Of a DNA stretch of 64,000 nt, positions 27,697-36,336 are shown piece by piece (positions within the stretch are counted from its first letter, which is position 1; every line of letters begins with the position of its first letter). The translations under genes and the position numbers were made by a program. The notes under the pieces are model-generated. The model ran no database searches, was not told where the DNA came from, and saw only the letters and a program-made list of their open reading frames with translations. This DNA comes from Streptomyces chromofuscus (GTDB lineage: Bacteria; Actinomycetota; Actinomycetes; Streptomycetales; Streptomycetaceae), in the NCBI RefSeq assembly GCF_015160875.1, contig NZ_CP063374.1:4963501-5027500 (forward strand), read 5' to 3'.

Positions 27697-28287
27697 CTAT
27701 GGCGACGAAGGGGGCAAAGCGTCACTCCATGGGGCGATCCCGACCCTGGGAATCGTCGGGGTACGACCCTGATACGTGTCCTCCCTGGGCGGTGACGGCG
27801 GCGACGCCCGGCGCCGGGCCTCCGCCCTGCGGCGTAGCCAGTGGCGGCCCGCCGGCACGACCGCGACGTGGGTGAAGGCGACGCCCGTGGTGTTCAGCAG
27901 CAGCGAGTCCACGTCCACGACCTGGCCGGGCACGCCGGTCTGGAGCAGCTCGATGCCGAGCGAGATCAGTGCCCCGGCGGCGACCGTGCGGACCAGGGAG
28001 CCGAGCGGGGAGACCCGCAGTCTGCCGGCGACCACCGGCAGCAGCACGCCCAGCGGCGCGAGCAGCCCCAGTCCGGCGCCGACGGCGCGCGCCGCCTGCG
28101 GCCAGCCCAGCGCGAGGTCGGCACGGATGCCGGCGAGCGGACGCAGATTGGCGGGCATCACCCAGGGCACGTCCAGCGGACGCAGCGTGTACCAGGCGAC
28201 GAACGCGAGATGCGCGGCGAGGAGGACACCCCCCGTCACGCGCATGCGGATCGCGGCGCTGCCGCCCCTGGAGCCTTGACGCTGCAC
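27697..28287 (-). CDS. VanZ-family membrane protein
   Basis: The 196-aa protein has four hydrophobic segments with the VanZ layout: LLAAHLAFVAWYTLRPLDVP, then AVGAGLGLLAPLGVLLPVVA, AAGALISLGIELLQTG and the polar motif VVDVDSLLLNTTG. VanZ-like proteins are linked to low-level glycopeptide resistance, but the mechanism is not settled. The 40-residue C-terminus is polar and unconserved. It is separated from the afsQ cluster lipoprotein by 81 bp. Confidence 0.82.
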   Translation of the reverse strand: MQRQGSRGGSAAIRMRVTGGVLLAAHLAFVAWYTLRPLDVPWVMPANLRPLAGIRADLALGWPQAARAVGAGLGLLAPLGVLLPVVAGRLRVSPLGSLVRTVAAGALISLGIELLQTGVPGQVVDVDSLLLNTTGVAFTHVAVVPAGRHWLRRRAEARRRASPPSPPREDTYQGRTPTIPRVGIAPWSDALPPSSP

Positions 28288-28368
28288 GACCCCCTAGACG
28301 CGGTCCACGGCGGGATCGGTTCCGTGTCGGGACCCCGTACCCGCGTGAGGGCTGCGCCACACCTGCCG

Positions 28369-28971
28369 TCAGCCGGCCGTGACCTCCGTCGACGGCGGTT
28401 CCGCCTCGCCCGGGCGGGCGCGGACGTCGGCGGTGCACTCGTAACGGCGGGGCGGCGCGGCACCGGGCCCGCCGAGAATCACCGAGCCGTCGCCCTCGGC
28501 CGCCGCCGAGTCGGAGAACGTGCAGACGACCTGGGCGAGCGCGTACGCGGTGAGGTCGCCGGGGGCGGTCGTCAGCCGCAGGGTGTCGTCCGGGTCCCTC
28601 GGGCCGGGCCCGCCCACCGTCGTCCCGCCGCGCACGTTCGTGGAGTACCCGGCCTGCTTCTCGGCCGCCGACGGCGTCCTGGCGAGTTCGTCCAGCAGCC
28701 CCTGAGCGACCAGCACCCGCCGTTTCGAGTCCTCCGCGCCCTCGGGCACCCGCACGGTCCGGTCGACGGTGACCAGCGACGATCCGCAGAGCAGGAACAC
28801 CTGCACCGGCATGCCCGGCGCGGACTGCGGGGCGGTCCGCTGCCCGGCCAGTGAGCAGTGCGCCCGCGACGGCGCCGGGCCGAAGTCCGTCGGCACCTCG
28901 GTGGCCCGGATGCCGCACCCGGCGAGCAGCGCGGCGAGCACCGGCAGAGCCGGCCAACGAGCCTTCCTCAC
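28369..28971 (-). CDS. lipoprotein of the AfsQ operon
   Basis: The 200-aa protein has a lipoprotein signal with lipobox LLAGC (Cys about residue 19). The mature part holds VQVFLLCGSSLVTVDRTVRV, then AQGLLDELARTPSAAE and LTTAPGDLTAYALAQVVCTF, a pattern resembling GerMN-type domains. GTG 28971 overlaps the afsQ2 stop by 4 bp, so it is translationally coupled to the sensor kinase and may modulate it at the membrane surface. That role is inference. Confidence 0.82.
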   Translation of the reverse strand: MRKARWPALPVLAALLAGCGIRATEVPTDFGPAPSRAHCSLAGQRTAPQSAPGMPVQVFLLCGSSLVTVDRTVRVPEGAEDSKRRVLVAQGLLDELARTPSAAEKQAGYSTNVRGGTTVGGPGPRDPDDTLRLTTAPGDLTAYALAQVVCTFSDSAAAEGDGSVILGGPGAAPPRRYECTADVRARPGEAEPPSTEVTAG

Positions 28972-30533
28972 GCCTCCCCCTTCTCGGAGTGCTTCTCCTC
29001 CGCCGCCCGCACCACGTCCGACGCGTCCCGCGGCAGCCGCAGCGTGAACACCGCGCCGCCCTCGGGCGAGTTCGCGGCGGTGATGTCGCCGCCGTGGATG
29101 TGGGCGTTCTCCAGGGCGATGGACAGGCCGAGGCCGCTGCCCTCGGACCGCGGGCGGGAGGCGCTGGCCTTGTAGAAGCGGTCGAAGACGTGCGGCAGGA
29201 CATCCTCGGGGATGCCGGGCCCGTGGTCGCGCACCTGGATGACGACCTCGCTGTCCTCCTCGCGCACGGCCACCCGCACCGGCGAACCGCCGTGCTTGAG
29301 CGCGTTGCCGATGAGGTTGGCGAGTATGACGTCCAGGCGGCGCGGGTCGAGGCGGGCGTGGATGCCGCGCTCGGCGTCCAGCTCGACCGCGTCCAGCCAG
29401 GCGCGGGCGTCGATGCAGGCGGTGATCTGGTCGGCGACGTCGACGTCGTCCAGGACCAGCCGGGCGGTGCCCGCGTCGAAGCGGGTGACCTCCATGAGGT
29501 TCTCCACCAGGTCGTTCAGCCGCCGGGTCTCGCTCACCACCAGCCGTACCGCGGGCTCGATCATCGGGTCGAGGCCGCCGCTCTCGGAGTCCAGCTCCTC
29601 CTCCAGCACCTCGGTCACCGCGGTGATCGCCGTGAGCGGCGTGCGCAGCTCATGACTCATGTCCGCGACGAACCGACGGGACGCCTCGTCCCGCGCGGCC
29701 ATGTCCGCGACCCGCTTCTCCAGAGCCTCCGCGGCCATGTTGAACGTGCGCGACAGATCGGCCAGTTCGTCGGTCCCCGACACCCTCAGCCGGGTGTCCA
29801 GCTCACCCTCCCCGAGCCGCCGCGCGGCGACACCGAGCCGGTGCACCGGCTTCAGCACGGTCGTGGCGGCGGCCTGCGCGAGCAGTGCCGAGCCGATCAG
29901 CGCGAGACCGGTGGCGATGCCCAGCGACCAGGCCAGGGAGTTGAGGTCCTTGGCCTCCGGCTCCAGCGACTTGACCATGTAGCCGGTCGGCCCGCCGCCG
30001 ATCACCCGCGTGCCGGCCACCAGATACGGGGTGCCGTCGTCGACGATCCGCTGCCAGTACAGGTGGTACGGCGACTTGTTGCTCGCGGAGAGCGGCTGCT
30101 GCTTGTTCACGGCCGTACGCAGCGACGTCGGTACGTCCGCCAGCGCGAAGCCGTCGTTCAGGCCGCCGGAACTGCCGTACACCGCTCTGCCGTTCGCGTC
30201 CTCGGCGACGAGGAGCACGCTGAAGCGCTGGCTGCTGCTGGCCATCTGGCCCGCGGTGCGCTGCAGTTCGTCCTGGCCGGGGTGGGCGGGCAGGGCGCCG
30301 GCGCGGTTCTTCATCTCCTGCTCGAAGTCGCGCAGCACCGCGTCCTGGGTGCGGGTGAGCACGGCCTCGCGGTTGAGCCAGTACGCGATACCGGACGCGG
30401 ACACCGCGGCCGTCAGCGCCACCAGCGCGAACACGAGGATCAGCCGCAGCCGCAGACTGGTGAAGCGCAGCGTGGACAGAGCTCCCTTGCGTGCCGCGGT
30501 CAAGCCGCGCAGACCCGCTTGCGCCTCGGTCAC
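28968..30533 (-). CDS. afsQ2: sensor histidine kinase AfsQ2
   Basis: This 521-aa membrane kinase partners AfsQ1 and is known in S. coelicolor to influence antibiotic production and nitrogen/glutamate responses. It has helix 1 at about residues 28-50 (LRLILVFALVALTAAVSASG), an extracytoplasmic sensor region, helix 2 near 190-215, HAMP (KPVHRLGVAARRLGEGELDT, about 221), the H-box ADMSHELRTPLTAITA (about 292), N-box NLIGNALKHG (about 408), VRDHGPGIPEDV and GSGLGLSIA. The GTG start overlaps the afsQ1 stop by 4 bp. The lipoprotein gene follows with the same kind of overlap. Confidence 0.95.
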   Translation of the reverse strand: MTEAQAGLRGLTAARKGALSTLRFTSLRLRLILVFALVALTAAVSASGIAYWLNREAVLTRTQDAVLRDFEQEMKNRAGALPAHPGQDELQRTAGQMASSSQRFSVLLVAEDANGRAVYGSSGGLNDGFALADVPTSLRTAVNKQQPLSASNKSPYHLYWQRIVDDGTPYLVAGTRVIGGGPTGYMVKSLEPEAKDLNSLAWSLGIATGLALIGSALLAQAAATTVLKPVHRLGVAARRLGEGELDTRLRVSGTDELADLSRTFNMAAEALEKRVADMAARDEASRRFVADMSHELRTPLTAITAVTEVLEEELDSESGGLDPMIEPAVRLVVSETRRLNDLVENLMEVTRFDAGTARLVLDDVDVADQITACIDARAWLDAVELDAERGIHARLDPRRLDVILANLIGNALKHGGSPVRVAVREEDSEVVIQVRDHGPGIPEDVLPHVFDRFYKASASRPRSEGSGLGLSIALENAHIHGGDITAANSPEGGAVFTLRLPRDASDVVRAAEEKHSEKGEA

Positions 30534-31207
30534 TGAGGCGGATCCAGCCGGTAGCCGACGCCCCGCACGGTACGGATCAGCGTCGGGGACGACGGCACGT
30601 CCTCGACCTTGGCGCGCAGCCGCTGGACGCAGGCGTCCACGAGCCGGGAGTCACCGAGGTAGTCGTGCTCCCAGACCAGCCGCAGCAACTGCTGCCGGGA
30701 CAGCGCCTGACCGGGCCGCCGGCTCAGCTCCAGCAGCAGCCGCAGCTCGGTCGGCGTGAGCTGGAGGTCCTCGCCGTTCTTCGTCACGGTCATCGCCGCG
30801 CGGTCGATGACGAGGCTGCCGAAGGTCGCCGCGTCGTTCGCCTCCCGCTCGCCGCGCCGCAGCACGGCCCGGATGCGCGCGTCCAGCACCCGGCCCTGCA
30901 CCGGTTTGACGACGTAGTCGTCGGCGCCGGACTCCAGCCCGACCACCACGTCGATGTCGTCGCTCCGGGCGGTCAGCAGGATGATCGGCAGCTGGTCGGT
31001 GCGCCGGATGCGTCGGCACACCTCGAATCCGTCGATGCCGGGCAGCATCACATCCAGCACGATGAGGTCCGGCCGCTGTTCGCGCAGCAGCTTCAGACCG
31101 TCCTCACCGCTGGCAGCGGTCGCCACGCGGTGCCCCTGGCGCGTCAGTGAGAGCTCCAGGGCCGTACGGATGGCGTCGTCGTCCTCGATCAGCAACAGGG
31201 AAGGCAC
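30530..31207 (-). CDS. afsQ1: response regulator AfsQ1
   Basis: This 225-aa OmpR/PhoB-type regulator starts at GTG 31207, giving PSLLLIEDDDAIRTAL at the N-terminus and the known AfsQ1 length. The receiver domain has the acidic pocket EDDD, the phosphoacceptor Asp in LIVLDVMLPGIDG (about residue 52), a Thr in LLTARSDD and Lys in YVVKPVQ. The winged-helix domain (about 130-222) ends in LVDACVQRLRAKVED and TLIRTVRGVGYRLDPP. It is divergent from sigQ, its known target, and a GTGAC-n6-GTGAC site lies in the shared promoter region. Confidence 0.96.
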   Translation of the reverse strand: MPSLLLIEDDDAIRTALELSLTRQGHRVATAASGEDGLKLLREQRPDLIVLDVMLPGIDGFEVCRRIRRTDQLPIILLTARSDDIDVVVGLESGADDYVVKPVQGRVLDARIRAVLRRGEREANDAATFGSLVIDRAAMTVTKNGEDLQLTPTELRLLLELSRRPGQALSRQQLLRLVWEHDYLGDSRLVDACVQRLRAKVEDVPSSPTLIRTVRGVGYRLDPPQ

Positions 31208-31326
31208 GGGCTCATTCTGGCCCATGGTGGGTCGGCGTTTCGACACTCGGGCAACCGCGTAGCCGGACCGCTTCTGTCTGTGACCGTGCTGTGGGTGTTC
31301 CGCGAACGGGCTGCGACCCGCGCCCT

Positions 31327-31342
31327 GTGACAGGTCTGTGAC
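31327..31342 (+). promoter_or_regulatory. AfsQ1-type binding site upstream of sigQ
   Basis: GTGACAGGTCTGTGAC matches the direct-repeat consensus GTnAC-n6-GTnAC reported for AfsQ1. It lies 107 bp before the sigQ start and about 120 bp before afsQ1 on the other strand, so it can control sigQ and possibly afsQ1 itself. Confidence 0.85.
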
Positions 31343-31449
31343 AGTCGGCGGACACGGTCATGATGTCGGCTCGGCAAGCTTTTCGGCACAGGCAAGGAAG
31401 CAGGACGAGCAAGACCGAACACCGGTAAGTCCACGACGGGGGGCGCGAG

Positions 31450-32265
31450 ATGAATACGCTGCACGGCACCAGCACCAGCGCAGTGGTCACGCGTCTGCAC
31501 GACGTGCACGGTGGCCGGGGTTCCGAGAAGTCCGGTGCCGACGGGGGGCCCTCCCGCGCGAGCTCGTTCGAGCGCGGGGGAGGGCGGGGGTGCGCCCGGG
31601 GCACTGGGCGTCAGCACACCGCGCATGCGCAGCAGGGGCTTCAGCCGGGGCTTCAGCCCTACATGACGGTGGTTGACGGTCTCACGGGGGAGACGCACGG
31701 GGGAGCCGCGTACGGGGAGGAGCAGGGGGAGCGTCGCTCGCTGACGGAGGCGGAGTTCACCGCCTACGTCCAGGAGCGCCGCGCCTCCCTGTACGCAACC
31801 GCCTACCACCTCACGGGCGACCGCTTCGAGGCCGAGGACCTGTTGCAGAGCGCGCTGTTCTCGACGTACAGGGCCTGGGACCGGATCAGTGACAAGGCTG
31901 CGGTCGGCGGATACCTCCGCCGCACCATGACCAACCTGCACATCAGCGCCTGGCGGCGCCGCAAGCTCAACGAGTACCCGACCGAGGAACTGCCGGAGAC
32001 GGCCGGTGACACGGACGCGATGCGCGGCACCGAACTGCGCGCGGTCCTGTGGCAGGCGCTGGCCCGGCTGCCCGAACTCCAGCGCACCATGCTGGTCCTG
32101 CGCTACTACGAGGGCCGCACGGACCCGGAGATCGCGGAGATCCTCGACATCAGTGTCGGCACGGTGAAGTCCAGTATCTGGCGGTCGCTCCGCCGGCTGC
32201 GCGAGGATGAGGTCCTCAGCTTCGGCCGTGACGAGCAGCACGCCTTCGGGGAGCTTGTCGCCTGA
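31450..32265 (+). CDS. sigQ: ECF sigma factor SigQ (SigE-like family)
   Basis: This ECF sigma factor is divergent from afsQ1. The conserved part (about residues 95-265 of a 271-aa frame) begins LTEAEFTAYVQERRASLYAT; region 2 contains TGDRFEAEDLLQSALFSTYR and GYLRRTMTNLHISAWRRRK, and region 4 LPELQRTMLVLRYYEGRTDP, then EIAEILDISVGTVKSSIWRS. The first 70 residues are low-complexity and their DNA contains GC-rich inverted repeats, so an internal start such as ATG 31663 is a real alternative to ATG 31450. No anti-sigma gene is adjacent. Confidence 0.9.
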   Translation: MNTLHGTSTSAVVTRLHDVHGGRGSEKSGADGGPSRASSFERGGGRGCARGTGRQHTAHAQQGLQPGLQPYMTVVDGLTGETHGGAAYGEEQGERRSLTEAEFTAYVQERRASLYATAYHLTGDRFEAEDLLQSALFSTYRAWDRISDKAAVGGYLRRTMTNLHISAWRRRKLNEYPTEELPETAGDTDAMRGTELRAVLWQALARLPELQRTMLVLRYYEGRTDPEIAEILDISVGTVKSSIWRSLRRLREDEVLSFGRDEQHAFGELVA

Positions 32266-32280
32266 AGGCCGGGCCCCACG

Positions 32281-32400
32281 GGGAGTGCGGGGGAGTACGG
32301 GGCCGGGGGGATCACGGGGGCACGGGGGAGTAGAGCGGGGGGAAAGCGGGGGAGCACGGGGGACACGGGAGCGGGGCTGGAGGGCCGGGGGGTCCGTCCA
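32281..32400. repeat. G-rich degenerate repeat tract downstream of sigQ
   Basis: On the + strand this 120-bp tract is a run of short units resembling ACGGGGGAGT with many G4-G6 blocks. It could form G-quadruplexes in DNA or RNA. It lies between the sigQ stop and the convergent uridine kinase gene. No open frame or classical hairpin terminator is evident. Confidence 0.6.
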
Positions 32401-32466
32401 GTCCCGCCTTCGTGTATTCCGTCCGCGGGTGTTACGCCGCCGTGCCGTGCGTGCCCTCCGCGGGTG

Positions 32467-33102
32467 TTACGCCGCCGTGCGTGTCGTCGTGCAGCGGCCG
32501 GCCGCCGCCGCGGCCAGGCGGCCCATCGCCTCGTCCCGGTCGCAGGCGTGGGCGCCGAGCGCGGTCTGGCGGGCGACGATGGAACGCTCGGCGCGCATCA
32601 GGCGCCAGCCGCGGCGCAGCAGGAACGGCACCGACTTGCGGCCCTCCTTCAGGTCGCGCACGAAGCGCCGGCGGAAGGTGCGCACCGGGCCGCGGCTCAG
32701 GCACAGCGCGTCGGCCAGCACGCCCAGTTCGCGGCAGCGGGAGACGATCTCGGCGGCGAAGACGCCCTCAGCGATGAACAGTGGGGTCCGCCCGATGTCG
32801 AGGGTCGCGGCGCCGGTGCGGGCGCTGAGTGAGATGTCGTAGACGGGGAGGTCGGTACGGCCCGTGCGGCACAGCTCCCCGATCGCCGCGACGGCCGCGT
32901 CCGCGTCCCACGAGGCCGGGTGGTCCCAGTCGATGTCGGAGCCCCCCTCGACCAGCGGCAGCGTCGGGTCCGTGCCCTCCTTGTAGAAGTCGTCGAGCCG
33001 CAGGACCGGCAGGCCGGAGCGGGCGGAGAGGAGGGACTTGCCGGAGCCGGACGGGCCGCACAGCAGCACGACCCGGGTGGGTATGGGCGGCTGGGAACCC
33101 AA
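32467..33102 (-). CDS. uridine kinase-like P-loop protein
   Basis: The 211-aa protein has a P-loop CGPSGSGKSLLS (about residues 15-26), the substrate region LRLDDFYKEGTDPTLP, then DWDHPASWD, and the pattern LPVYDISLSARTG with LFIAEGVFAAEIV. These match uridine/cytidine kinase family members. It would return uridine to UMP, the salvage counterpart of the catabolic genes nearby. It lacks the CTACGCGCGTAG operator, so it seems not to share their control. The last codons overlap a 24-bp direct repeat found again just downstream. Confidence 0.82.
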   Translation of the reverse strand: MGSQPPIPTRVVLLCGPSGSGKSLLSARSGLPVLRLDDFYKEGTDPTLPLVEGGSDIDWDHPASWDADAAVAAIGELCRTGRTDLPVYDISLSARTGAATLDIGRTPLFIAEGVFAAEIVSRCRELGVLADALCLSRGPVRTFRRRFVRDLKEGRKSVPFLLRRGWRLMRAERSIVARQTALGAHACDRDEAMGRLAAAAAGRCTTTRTAA

Positions 33103-33343
33103 TGTCTTGTCCTTCTACCTGCGGTCTCGGGGGCGGTTCGGGCGAGGCTCTCGCCGGCGCGCATCCCGTCATTATCCCTGCCGCGGGCCGAGGGCCGGCC
33201 GGGCGCCGGTCGGCACGCGGGACTTCAGCCGGTCGAGCACAGGACTTCATAGGATGCGTGCGGGGGCGGGCGGGCGCGCCACCGCCGCTCCGTCGCCGGT
33301 TCCCCCGGGACGGAGAGCCCCGTACGACGAGGAGTGGCCGACC

Positions 33344-34702
33344 GTGGATACCGATCGTCTCGCCCAGCGGCTGTCCGCCGTCGTCGGGCCGGCCCATGTC
33401 TTGCGCGACCCCGCGCTGTGCGCCTCGTACGAGACCGACTTCACCGGCCGTTACCGGGGCCGCGCCCGGCTGGTGGTGCGGCCCGGCGACACCGCCCAGG
33501 TGGCTCAGGTGCTGCGGCTGTGCCACGCGGCCGGCGTGCCGGTGGTCGCGCAGGGCGGCAACACCGGGCTGGTCGGCGCTTCGGTGCCGACGCCGGACGG
33601 AGGCGAGGTCGTGCTGTCGCTTCGGCGGCTGGACTGCATCGGGGACGTCGACCCGGCCGCGGGGCAGGTGACGGTCGGTGCCGGTGTCGTGCTGTCCGAC
33701 CTGCACCGCCATGTCGCCGCGTACGGACTTCAGTTCGGCGTCGACCTGGCCGCCCGGGACTCGGCGACCCTGGGCGGGATGATCGCGACCAACGCGGGCG
33801 GCGAGCGGGTCGTGCGGTACGGCACCACGCGGGCCAACGTGGCCGGGCTGGAGGCCGTGCTGGCCGACGGGACCGTGCTGGACCGGCTGGCCGGGCTGCC
33901 CAAGGACAACACCGGGTACGACCTGACCGGCCTGCTGATCGGCAGTGAGGGGACGCTGGCGGTGGTGACGCGTGCCCGGCTGCGGCTGGTGCCCCGGCTG
34001 CCGGAGCGGGTGACCGCGCTGGTGGGGCTCGACTCGCTGCGGGCTGCGCTCGATCTGGTGGCGCGACTGCGGGTGCTGGACTCGCTGGAGCTGGCGGAGT
34101 TCTTCATGGCCGAAGGGCTCGCGCTGGTGCTGGAGACGACCGGGCTGCCCGCCCCGTTCCGGACGGCCTACCCGGTGTATCTGCTGGTGGAGTGCGCGGG
34201 GCGGCGCGATCCGGCCGAGGAACTGGCCGACGTGCTCGACGGGGCGGGGCCGGGGGAGACGGCGGTCGCGCTGGCGGACGCCGACCGGCGGCGGCTGACC
34301 GCCTACAGGGAGCGGCACACCGAGTCGATCAACGCGGCGGGGGTTCCGCTGAAGCTGGACGTGACGCTTCCGTTGGCCGAGCTGCCCGGCTTCGTCGCCG
34401 AGCTGCCACGGGTGCTGGCGGGGCGGGGGCGGCCGTATCTTTTCGGGCACTTGGCGGAGGGCAACCTGCACGTCAACCTGCTGGACGTGGCGGCCGAGGA
34501 CGAGGAGGCGGTCACCAGCGCTGTGCTTCAGCGGGTGGCGGCCGTGGGCGGGAGCATCAGCGCCGAGCACGGGGTGGGGCGGGCCAAGGCCCGCCATCTG
34601 CGCCTGAGCCGGTCGGAGGCGGAGATCGCGGTGATGCGGTCGGTGAAGGCGGCACTGGATCCGCAGGGGGTGCTCAATCCGGGGGTGGTGCTGGACGGTT
34701 AG
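33344..34702 (+). CDS. FAD-linked oxidase (D-2-hydroxyacid dehydrogenase/GlcD type)
   Basis: This 452-aa flavoprotein has the PCMH-type FAD-binding domain (about residues 35-215): VVAQGGNTGLVGASVPTP, then DLAARDSATLGGMIATNAGG and LIGSEGTLAVVTRARLRL. The C-terminal substrate domain holds the metal-site motif FGHLAEGNLHVNLL (about 368) and SAEHGVGRAK (about 406). These fit D-lactate/D-2-hydroxyglutarate/glycolate dehydrogenases; the exact substrate is not determinable. GTG 33344 is chosen because GAGGAG lies 10 bp upstream, although a longer frame exists. Confidence 0.9.
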   Translation: MDTDRLAQRLSAVVGPAHVLRDPALCASYETDFTGRYRGRARLVVRPGDTAQVAQVLRLCHAAGVPVVAQGGNTGLVGASVPTPDGGEVVLSLRRLDCIGDVDPAAGQVTVGAGVVLSDLHRHVAAYGLQFGVDLAARDSATLGGMIATNAGGERVVRYGTTRANVAGLEAVLADGTVLDRLAGLPKDNTGYDLTGLLIGSEGTLAVVTRARLRLVPRLPERVTALVGLDSLRAALDLVARLRVLDSLELAEFFMAEGLALVLETTGLPAPFRTAYPVYLLVECAGRRDPAEELADVLDGAGPGETAVALADADRRRLTAYRERHTESINAAGVPLKLDVTLPLAELPGFVAELPRVLAGRGRPYLFGHLAEGNLHVNLLDVAAEDEEAVTSAVLQRVAAVGGSISAEHGVGRAKARHLRLSRSEAEIAVMRSVKAALDPQGVLNPGVVLDG

Positions 34703-34866
34703 GGGTGGGGGCGCGGTTGCGAAGGTCGCGGGCGGTGCGGTGACGTGAGTCGTGACGACATCCCGCTCGTCGCGGTGCCCGGCGCGCTGATTGCAGCTCA
34801 CACGCACTCTCAACTACCCTACGTTGCGACCTGATTACCCAGTGCTACACGAGGTGGCCGCAACCG

Positions 34867-35268
34867 ATGGCTCGACACGACTTCCCCCTCCAGTCCACCA
34901 CCCGGCGTGCCCTGGCCGTCCTCGCGACGGCGGGGGCGGCCCTGAGCGCATCCGCGACGCCGGCCGCCGCGGACGCCGAGTCGATCCTGGGTATGGTCCA
35001 CACCCGCCCCACCTCTCTCGGCAAGATCGACCCCCAGGCGGGCGGGGCCGCCCTGACCGGCTCCGTCCGCTACGTCGCGGGCCCGGTCGCCGGCCTCAAG
35101 CCCAACCCGCTCGCCGGGACCGGCGTGGACCCCCTCGACAACGGCGTGGGCACCCAGCTGGCCGACTTCAAGCCCGTGACGTCCAAGGCCGTCACGGGTC
35201 CCGTGGCGCAGGCCCCGTCGGTCGGGAGCGTGCCGGTGGTGGGGCAGGCGACGGGGTTGCTGACCTGA
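34867..35268 (+). CDS. small secreted protein, unknown function
   Basis: This 133-aa protein has a twin-Arg-free Sec-type signal (TTRRALAVLATAGAALSASA), probably cleaved after PAAA or ADA near residue 36. The mature part has no known domain and ends with repeated V-P/V-x-G patterns (SVGSVPVVGQATGLLT). ACGAGGTGG upstream supports ATG 34867. Its layout resembles the secreted protein at 26981. A terminator follows. Confidence 0.75.
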   Translation: MARHDFPLQSTTRRALAVLATAGAALSASATPAAADAESILGMVHTRPTSLGKIDPQAGGAALTGSVRYVAGPVAGLKPNPLAGTGVDPLDNGVGTQLADFKPVTSKAVTGPVAQAPSVGSVPVVGQATGLLT

Positions 35269-35291
35269 GCCTCGCGGGCTCGGCGTGCGAA

Positions 35292-35326
35292 GGGCCGCGC
35301 GTCCCTGGTGACGGGGTGCGCGGCCC
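35292..35326 (+). terminator. terminator after the secreted protein gene
   Basis: GGGCCGCGC pairs perfectly with GCGCGGCCC across a 17-base loop that itself contains pairing bases (GTCCC/CGGGG), 23 bp after the stop codon. Confidence 0.75.
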
Positions 35327-35505
35327 TGGTGTGTCCGGTCCGTCTGTTCCATCGCGTCTCCCGGTCTGCCGGTCCGGCGCACTGCCGGCCGGGGCGGCGG
35401 GGTGTGCACGGTGCTCGCCAGGGCGCGGAACCCTGTTGGGCGGGAATCCGGGGCCCGGCTCGTCGGAGCGCGGGCCCCACCGCTCCGTACGGCCGCGGCC
35501 TGTCC

Positions 35506-35790
35506 CTAGCGCGTGGGGGCGGCGCCCTCCGTCGTCGTACCGGCTGTCGCGGCCGCGGGCCGGTGGTCCTCGCCCGGGCCCTCCTCGCCGGCTTCCCACC
35601 GCAGCAGATCCCCCGGCTGGCACTCCAGCACCTCGCACAGCGCGGCGAGCGTGGAGAACCGTACGGCCTTCGCGCGGCCGTTCTTGAGCACCGCCAGATT
35701 GGCAGGGGTGATTCCGACGCGCTCGGCGAGCTCACCCACGGACATCTTCCGCCTGGCCAGCATCACGTCGATGTCGACGGCGATCGGCAT
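35506..35790 (-). CDS. XRE-family HTH regulator partnered with a DUF2975 protein
   Basis: This 94-aa protein is a single Cro/CI-type HTH: VMLARRKMSVGELAERVGIT, then PANLAVLKNGRAKAVRFSTL and LCEVLECQPGDLLRW, with a disordered acidic/Ala-rich tail. Its start overlaps the stop of the DUF2975 gene, which precedes it in the same operon. Such DUF2975-HTH pairs are common in bacteria. Likely autoregulation through the CGATAG repeats at 36306-36336 is inference. Confidence 0.87.
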   Translation of the reverse strand: MPIAVDIDVMLARRKMSVGELAERVGITPANLAVLKNGRAKAVRFSTLAALCEVLECQPGDLLRWEAGEEGPGEDHRPAAATAGTTTEGAAPTR

Positions 35791-36287
35791 CAGATCACTC
35801 CCTGCAACTCGGCCTCCAGCCGCGCCGCCTCGACGTCGCGCGCGACGGCCTGCGCCAGCAGCATCCGCAGCACGAGCACGATGAGCGCGACGCCCAGCAC
35901 GGCCACGATCACCCCGCCGATCAGCAGCACGACGCCCGGCGCCACGGCCTCGCCCGGCGCGAGCATGTACCCGAACGCGCTCAGCAGGACGGCGGCCGCG
36001 GCGATGGCCCAGATGACGACGTCCACGTACCGGAAGGCGGCGTGCGAGAACACGGTGCCGCGCCGGACCATGGTCACCAGCCGCCACACGCAGACGAGCA
36101 CGACCTGCACGGTGACGATTCCCAGAACGAGCACCACCAGATACGCGGCCCGCGGATACGCCAACTCGGATCCGCTCTCCTCCAGATCGGCCCCGATCAG
36201 CGGCACCATCACGGCCTGTACGAACACCGACCCGGCCAGCAGTGCCACCAGCACGCCTCGCAAAGCAAGCGTCGTCACCTGCCCCAT
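35790..36287 (-). CDS. DUF2975 membrane protein
   Basis: This 165-aa protein has four hydrophobic segments: LRGVLVALLAGSVFVQAVMV, LVVLVLGIVTVQVVLVCVWR, IWAIAAAAVLLSAFGYMLAP and VVLLIGGVIVAVLGVALIVL. Between helices 2 and 3 lies the DUF2975 hallmark LVTMVRRGTVFSHAAFRYVD. The function of the family is unknown. It is the first gene of the pair, and its promoter region carries repeated CGATAG half-sites. Confidence 0.87.
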   Translation of the reverse strand: MGQVTTLALRGVLVALLAGSVFVQAVMVPLIGADLEESGSELAYPRAAYLVVLVLGIVTVQVVLVCVWRLVTMVRRGTVFSHAAFRYVDVVIWAIAAAAVLLSAFGYMLAPGEAVAPGVVLLIGGVIVAVLGVALIVLVLRMLLAQAVARDVEAARLEAELQGVI

Positions 36288-36305
36288 GACCCCTCCTTCA
36301 ATCGA

Positions 36306-36336
36306 CCTACGATAGGAAGCTATCGATTTTCGATAG
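36306..36336. promoter_or_regulatory. inverted-repeat operator upstream of the DUF2975-XRE operon
   Basis: Three CGATAG half-sites in alternating orientation: CGATAG at 36310-36315, CTATCG at 36320-36325, CGATAG at 36331-36336. The last two form the palindrome CTATCGATTTTCGATAG, and the AT-richness stands out from the surroundings. It begins 23 bp before the DUF2975 start, where a promoter -10 would be. Confidence 0.75.

Noticed and set aside
28851..30536. Plus-strand frame of more than 500 codons opposite afsQ2
   Set aside because: It mirrors the histidine kinase gene and shows no protein motif.
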